NCBI GenBank assembly: GCA_041395105.1
Contig: JAWLBB010000001.1
Location: 620,001 to 684,000, forward strand
DNA: 64,000 bases
Direction of reading: 5' to 3'
Origin: Opitutaceae bacterium
Lineage (GTDB): Bacteria > Verrucomicrobiota > Verrucomicrobiia > Opitutales > Opitutaceae
Part shown: positions 60,501 to 64,000 of the stretch, piece by piece
Layout: each line of letters begins with the position of its first letter
Position numbering within the stretch: position 1 is the first letter of the stretch
Position numbers and translations under genes: made by a program
The notes under the pieces: generated by a model
The model's input: only the letters and a program-made list of their open reading frames with translations
What the model was told of the DNA's origin: nothing
The model's database searches: none

Positions 60501-60607
60501 CCCAAACCCTGGATTTGGATGATTTCACCCGATTCCGACCTGGAATATTTATCGCCTCTGTTTCTTAACATATTCATAATCATGTAATTGAAAATTCCTC
60601 TTCCCTT

Positions 60608-60623
60608 TGGCATGCCCTGTGCA
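60608..60623 (+). promoter_or_regulatory. Sigma-54 (-24/-12) promoter
   Basis: TGGCATGCCCTGTGCA has the GG and GC dinucleotides exactly ten bases apart, and TGGCA matches the -24 consensus. Transcription would start near 60634, giving a leader of about 35 nt before the ATG at 60669. It lies between the sigma-54 activator gene and the first Gln-rich gene. Confidence 0.72.
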
Positions 60624-60668
60624 GTGAGAAAGGCAGATCCACTTATGGATTGGAAAGGAGAGACGAGG

Positions 60669-61130
60669 ATGAAAAACACAATCAAGGCAATCGGACTGAG
60701 CACAGTGGTTGGGATCGCGATGCCGCTTTTCGGAGAGGGGCAGGGTGGCAATGGAACCCAGACCCAGACCCAGGAGCAGGTCCAGACCCAGACTCAGGTT
60801 CAGCTGCAGAACACAACTCCGGAAGAGATCCAGCAGCGCACTCAGGAGCGGATGTTGACGCAGGCCGGCACCCAGGCGGGCGACCTCATGCAGCTCCGTC
60901 TCCGGTATCGTGAGCAGACCATGCTTCTGCTGAAGGAGCGCGAGCAGCTGATCCAGCAGTACCGGAATGCCTCGGAAGAGGAACAGGCGCAGATTCGCGA
61001 ACGCCTCAGAACCCAGCAACAGGCGATCGCTGAGGCGCATCGGGAAATGCGGGCGCAGATCCGCCAGCAGGTCAGGGAAATCCGCGCTCAGCACCAAGAG
61101 CAGAACCGGAATCAGAACCAGGGAGGATGA
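60669..61130 (+). CDS. Secreted Gln/Glu/Arg-rich helical protein
   Basis: From ATG 60669, after an AAAGGAGAG ribosome site, the product is 153 residues. It has a short signal peptide (IGLSTVVGIAMPLFG). Residues ~28-50 are Thr-Gln-rich (TQTQTQEQVQTQTQVQLQ), then charged helices (LLLKEREQLIQQYRNASEEE, RLRTQQQAIAEAHREMRAQI) predict a long coiled coil, and the end is Asn-Gln-rich. I do not recognise the family; the general build recalls periplasmic stress proteins such as Spy/CpxP, but the LTxxQ motifs are not clear. It is the first gene after the sigma-54 promoter and is probably made only when the regulator is active. Confidence 0.8.
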   Translation: MKNTIKAIGLSTVVGIAMPLFGEGQGGNGTQTQTQEQVQTQTQVQLQNTTPEEIQQRTQERMLTQAGTQAGDLMQLRLRYREQTMLLLKEREQLIQQYRNASEEEQAQIRERLRTQQQAIAEAHREMRAQIRQQVREIRAQHQEQNRNQNQGG

Positions 61131-61232
61131 AGCCCCGCAGGTAAACCCGGGACGGGTGGGATCCAGGTCTCATCCGTCTCTTCCCGGGCACAGGTTTCAA
61201 CAGCCCTGACCAAGACCATTTCAACAATTCAC

Positions 61233-61277
61233 GATGCCTCCGGTCGTTGACCACGCAGGCGCCGACCGGGAGGCATC
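61233..61277 (+). terminator. Large hairpin between the two Gln-rich genes
   Basis: GATGCCTCCGGTCG at 61233-61246 pairs with CGACCGGGAGGCATC at 61263-61277, leaving one bulged base and a 16-nt loop. No T-run follows, so it may reduce read-through, protect the upstream message or act in the leader of the gene starting at 61313. Confidence 0.55.
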
Positions 61278-61312
61278 ATCTCCAGCCAAAAACAGAAAAC
61301 AAAAAGTACACC

Positions 61313-61756
61313 ATGAACATGAAACGAAATAGACTCGTCACCGCCCTGCTATCCATCGCCGCCCTTGGCCTGACCTCGGTTGGCCTGCAGGCCCAGGACG
61401 CCACTGTCGATATGACCCAGCTCCGCGAACGCCTCCAGATGGGCAAGACGATGGAGCGCCCCGAGCTGACTCCGGAATTGCAGGCTCTGGTGGACCAGTT
61501 CCGTGCCACCCGTGCCGAGATGATCGCCGCCTATCGGGAAAACCGAGCCGAGACCAAGGCCCTTATCGACGAACTTCGGGCCAAGTGCGCGAGTGAGGGG
61601 TGGACGGAAGAGCAAAAGGCGGAATTCCGCGCGCAGTTGAAGACACTCGTCGAAACCCACCAGGGCGAGGTCCGCGCGTTTCGTCACCAGCTCCGCGATG
61701 AAATGCGGGCCATCCGCGAGCAGATCCGTGAACAGCAGGGCACGGTTGAGGGTTGA
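61313..61756 (+). CDS. Secreted helical protein, possible paralogue of the preceding gene
   Basis: From ATG 61313 (MNMKRNRLVTALLSIAALGL) the product is 147 residues with a signal peptide ending near LQAQ. The mature part is charged and helical: LTPELQALVDQFRATRAEMI, ETKALIDELRAKCASEGWTE, then REQIREQQG at the end. It shares the Gln/Glu/Arg-rich helical build with the gene at 60669 but not the Thr-Gln tract, so distant paralogy is possible. The single mature cysteine has no obvious partner. Function unknown; envelope-stress or metal-binding chaperone roles are only guesses. It lies 182 bp downstream and may share the sigma-54 promoter. Confidence 0.78.
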   Translation: MNMKRNRLVTALLSIAALGLTSVGLQAQDATVDMTQLRERLQMGKTMERPELTPELQALVDQFRATRAEMIAAYRENRAETKALIDELRAKCASEGWTEEQKAEFRAQLKTLVETHQGEVRAFRHQLRDEMRAIREQIREQQGTVEG

Positions 61757-61775
61757 GCAACTGGTGAATTCTTTG

Positions 61776-61842
61776 GGCTCGGTCGCGTCAGCGGCCCGAG
61801 CCTCGAGGGGCAGGGTGGGTTCCCGAGGCGGAGCCCACCCTG
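61776..61842 (+). repeat. Two tandem intergenic hairpins
   Basis: Hairpin 1 pairs GGCTCGG (61776-61782) with CCGAGCC (61796-61802). Hairpin 2 pairs CAGGGTGGG (61811-61819) with CCCACCCTG (61834-61842). Both stems are perfect. The segment GGGCAGGGTGGGT also occurs at 49967-49979 just before the solo family 3 repeat. This 183-bp gap separates the Gln-rich gene from the barrel gene. Confidence 0.7.
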
Positions 61843-61939
61843 ATTGGTTTCCTCTCCCGCCTTTTCTCCGTTTGAAGACGAAACATTTCAACCATTTGAG
61901 CGTCTTGAGAACAAGGACGATTGGGCCGATTGTTCAGAC

Positions 61940-63235
61940 ATGTTGAATCCCGAAACAGAACCGAGGCATGCGACCCGACCATCGGGCTTCCGGTCGGCAG
62001 TTCTGCTGGGTGCCCTGCTGGGTGGCGGACTGTTGACGGCCGATGAAACCGGGAAGACCAGGGTCTTGTCCGAGTGGTCCGACCTGAAGGGGGTTGAGGG
62101 TTTCGAGGATCTGGAAGGGATTGAGGACCCCATGGCCATCAATGATCTCGAGAGCATCGAGGACCTTGAGCAATTGGATCGGTTGATCGGCCTTGATGGT
62201 CTCGATCTGGAAATCCCGACCTGGGAACATGAGATCACCCTTTTCGGTTCACTCGGATACAAGGACAATATCCTTCTGCAACCGACCGATCCGGAGGCGA
62301 GCGGGTTCTTTCGTTCGGAGGTGGAGTTCTTCCTCTGGCAGCTGCCCACCGGAAGCACGGAATTTTCCGTCATGTTCGACGCCACCGATGTGCGCTACTT
62401 TTCCGCGGATGAGACTGATGGCGAACAGATGGCCTTTCTCCACGGGAACTGGAGCTGGTTGACCGCCAGGTGGTCCAAGCTTTCGGCGGTCGGCCAGTTG
62501 ATCTATCAGGATCAGGTTCTCGATATGTCGGCCAATGAGCTGGAGCCGTTTATCGGCCAGGTTCAGGTCTTCAGCGGCTCACTCGATCCCGAATGGGAGT
62601 TGAGCGTGACCCGCAATCTGAATCTTTCTGTTTCCGGACTGGTGCGGGCGGACCGGTTTCGTGAGGGTCCCGACGATTTTGATGACCTCGGCTTCCGGGT
62701 CGGGGCCGGTTACCAACTCGCCCGCTGGGCGGACCTGGAGGTGCGCTTCACCGCTCTGACCCGCGACTACGCGACCCGCGTCCAGTACACGGCCGGAGGT
62801 CGGCCGCTTCTCGGCACCCGATTGTCGATCGATCAACGCGATGCGGAAGTGCGCCTTCAATTGGGCTCAGGATCGGATGGGGGGTGGAAACTGCGGACCA
62901 AATTCGGTCATCTGCAGTATCGGGACAATGGATCGGGCTACTTCGACTACGACCGCGCCACCCTCGGCCTGGAACTGGGCTGGTCGCCCGGACCTTGGGT
63001 GTTTACCCTCCGCGGTGACTACCATCGCTATGATTACCTTTCCCAGACTGTCTGGACGGGTGAATTGGAAAACCGCCTCAAGGAGGATCTCTACGGCTCG
63101 GTCCGATTGGAACGGAGTCTGTCCGAATCGCTCCGCTGGCACCTGGAGGGTGAATGGGAGAACAGTTGGACGAATGACATCTACGGGGATTATCATGCTG
63201 TCGCCGCCTACTCGGGCGTGTCCTGGTCGTTTTGA
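61940..63235 (+). CDS. Outer-membrane beta-barrel protein of unknown function
   Basis: From ATG 61940 the product is 431 residues with a signal peptide (SAVLLGALLGGGLLTADE). After an acidic linker with repeated leucines and DLE-type units (LKGVEGFEDLEGIEDPMAIN) come about fourteen alternating strands, such as HEITLFGSLGYKDNILLQPT and WVFTLRGDYHRYDYLSQTVW, ending on AYSGVSWSF with a terminal Phe typical of barrels. The build resembles Gram-negative outer-membrane proteins annotated as outer membrane beta-barrel in Opitutae. It has no known substrate. Its position between the Gln-rich proteins and a sensor suggests it belongs to the same envelope module. Confidence 0.78.
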   Translation: MLNPETEPRHATRPSGFRSAVLLGALLGGGLLTADETGKTRVLSEWSDLKGVEGFEDLEGIEDPMAINDLESIEDLEQLDRLIGLDGLDLEIPTWEHEITLFGSLGYKDNILLQPTDPEASGFFRSEVEFFLWQLPTGSTEFSVMFDATDVRYFSADETDGEQMAFLHGNWSWLTARWSKLSAVGQLIYQDQVLDMSANELEPFIGQVQVFSGSLDPEWELSVTRNLNLSVSGLVRADRFREGPDDFDDLGFRVGAGYQLARWADLEVRFTALTRDYATRVQYTAGGRPLLGTRLSIDQRDAEVRLQLGSGSDGGWKLRTKFGHLQYRDNGSGYFDYDRATLGLELGWSPGPWVFTLRGDYHRYDYLSQTVWTGELENRLKEDLYGSVRLERSLSESLRWHLEGEWENSWTNDIYGDYHAVAAYSGVSWSF

Positions 63236-63280
63236 CGCAGGCCGCCGTAATCCGGAACCCACTCAATCGAGAATCGATCC

Positions 63281-64000
63281 ATGGCCGCCCGTCTGACCAC
63301 TCATCCCTCCCGAGGCCACGGCCTGCCCGTCCTCATGGTGGCGATGACCCTGATGATCTTCGGTGTGGTGGTCGCCGGGGTGACAGTCGGTCTGCGTCGC
63401 CAGATCCGCAATCAGATCCTCCACCGGGAAAGTGAGGCCCTCTATTCCGCCACCATGCTCCAGCGTGACCTCCTCGGAGAGAGTGGGAAATCAGCGGAGG
63501 TCGGGGGTGATGATTTTGGTCTCTTTCCCATCGTGCTGCGGACCTCACGGATGCGCGGAGTGGTGGCGGTCCGGGTGTTCGACGCCGGAGGGGGCTTCTT
63601 TGATTCGGTGCCGGTCGCGGTGGAGGATGAGGATCTGTCGCCTTCCATGGTTGACCGGATTGCCGCAACCGGTCCGGTCGCGGTCTTTCACGAGGACTTC
63701 GATCTGAATGCGCTCTTTCTCGAAGGATCCGCAGGAGAAGGACTTGCTGTATCCAAGGTGCCTTTACTCGAGGTGATCATACCCCTGGATCGGAGCGCTG
63801 ACGACCTGCGCGCGGGATTGGCCCAGTACTGGATCGACGGGGTCTCGATCAAGGCCGAGTTTGACCGGCTGGACCGCAGTCTCGTCTGGCAGGCCGGTTT
63901 GGCCTTTGCCTCGGGAGCGGTTCTTTCCCTCGCGGGATTGGGGTGGGCTTTTTTTCGTCTGGAGCGGGCCAATCGGTTGCTCAAGCGCCGGACCTCCGAA
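63281..64000 (+). CDS. Membrane sensor protein, N-terminal part; candidate histidine kinase
   Basis: The window ends inside this gene; 240 codons from ATG 63281 are open. A first membrane segment is at ~16-36 (LPVLMVAMTLMIFGVVVAGV), followed by a ~165-residue extracytoplasmic domain, then a second at ~207-226 (AGLAFASGAVLSLAGLGWAF), and a short cytoplasmic stretch with ERANRLLKRRTSE that would begin a linker helix. This is the standard layout of a two-component sensor kinase, but the kinase domain lies beyond the window, so this is inference. It would be the natural partner for the sigma-54 response regulator at 58940. Confidence 0.72.
   Translation, partial: MAARLTTHPSRGHGLPVLMVAMTLMIFGVVVAGVTVGLRRQIRNQILHRESEALYSATMLQRDLLGESGKSAEVGGDDFGLFPIVLRTSRMRGVVAVRVFDAGGGFFDSVPVAVEDEDLSPSMVDRIAATGPVAVFHEDFDLNALFLEGSAGEGLAVSKVPLLEVIIPLDRSADDLRAGLAQYWIDGVSIKAEFDRLDRSLVWQAGLAFASGAVLSLAGLGWAFFRLERANRLLKRRTSE

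Overview
This is a high-GC, densely coded bacterial chromosome segment with about 40 protein genes and no rRNA, tRNA, CRISPR array, insertion sequence or prophage that I could recognise. The gene families point to Verrucomicrobiota, probably class Opitutae: a DUF2961/GH172 enzyme, a secreted beta-propeller with an N-terminal domain common in that group, DUF1080, GxGYxYP and Gfo/Idh/MocA proteins, and many weak Shine-Dalgarno sites. The taxonomic call is inference from gene content.

Layout. 0-11.3 kb: the end of a GH172-like gene, a secreted beta-propeller protein, a cyclophilin, a YVTN-propeller/phosphoesterase fusion, an MFS-HEAT fusion transporter and an aldo/keto reductase. 11.3-18.4 kb: a hotdog thioesterase, a Na/Pi cotransporter with PhoU domain, a very large protein with a phosphate-binding-type GGGKSE motif (candidate PPi-type PEP carboxykinase) and a second aldo/keto reductase. 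18.6-28.6 kb: the most striking block. A FadL-like porin, a sulfide:quinone oxidoreductase-like flavoprotein, DUF1641, TusE and DsrE proteins are followed by an octaheme MtrA/DmsE-like lipoprotein, an MtrB/PioB-like barrel, a monoheme cytochrome, a NapC-type heptaheme membrane cytochrome and a lone cyclic-nucleotide-binding domain. Read together they suggest sulfide oxidation coupled through the quinone pool to electron transfer across the outer membrane.

28.6-32.4 kb: a soluble-adenylyl-cyclase-like protein (two cyclase domains, ATPase, TPRs) converges on the cyclic-nucleotide-binding gene. 32.7-39.7 kb: a giant secreted protein with a beta-helix, Ig-like domains, 15 FAPDA repeats and a gingipain-type His/Cys protease domain. 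39.9-44.4 kb: DUF3307, phytanoyl-CoA dioxygenase, DUF1080 and a CPA2 antiporter. 44.6-50 kb: a hybrid sensor kinase, an Hpt protein and an HDOD response regulator. 50-58.9 kb: RecQ, two Gfo/Idh/MocA oxidoreductases, a GxGYxYP protein and two rRNA/tRNA methyltransferases. 58.9-64 kb: a sigma-54 activator, a matching -24/-12 promoter with an upstream palindrome, two secreted Gln/Glu-rich proteins, an outer-membrane barrel and the start of a membrane sensor.

Superimposed on this is a set of short structured repeats of 66-69 bp. Three sequence families share one plan: two short hairpins whose loops are complementary, enclosed by complementary ends. Nearly all sit 12-110 bp after a stop codon, and all five full copies of the first family point the same way as the gene before them. 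They resemble REPINs, but no RAYT transposase gene is present here.
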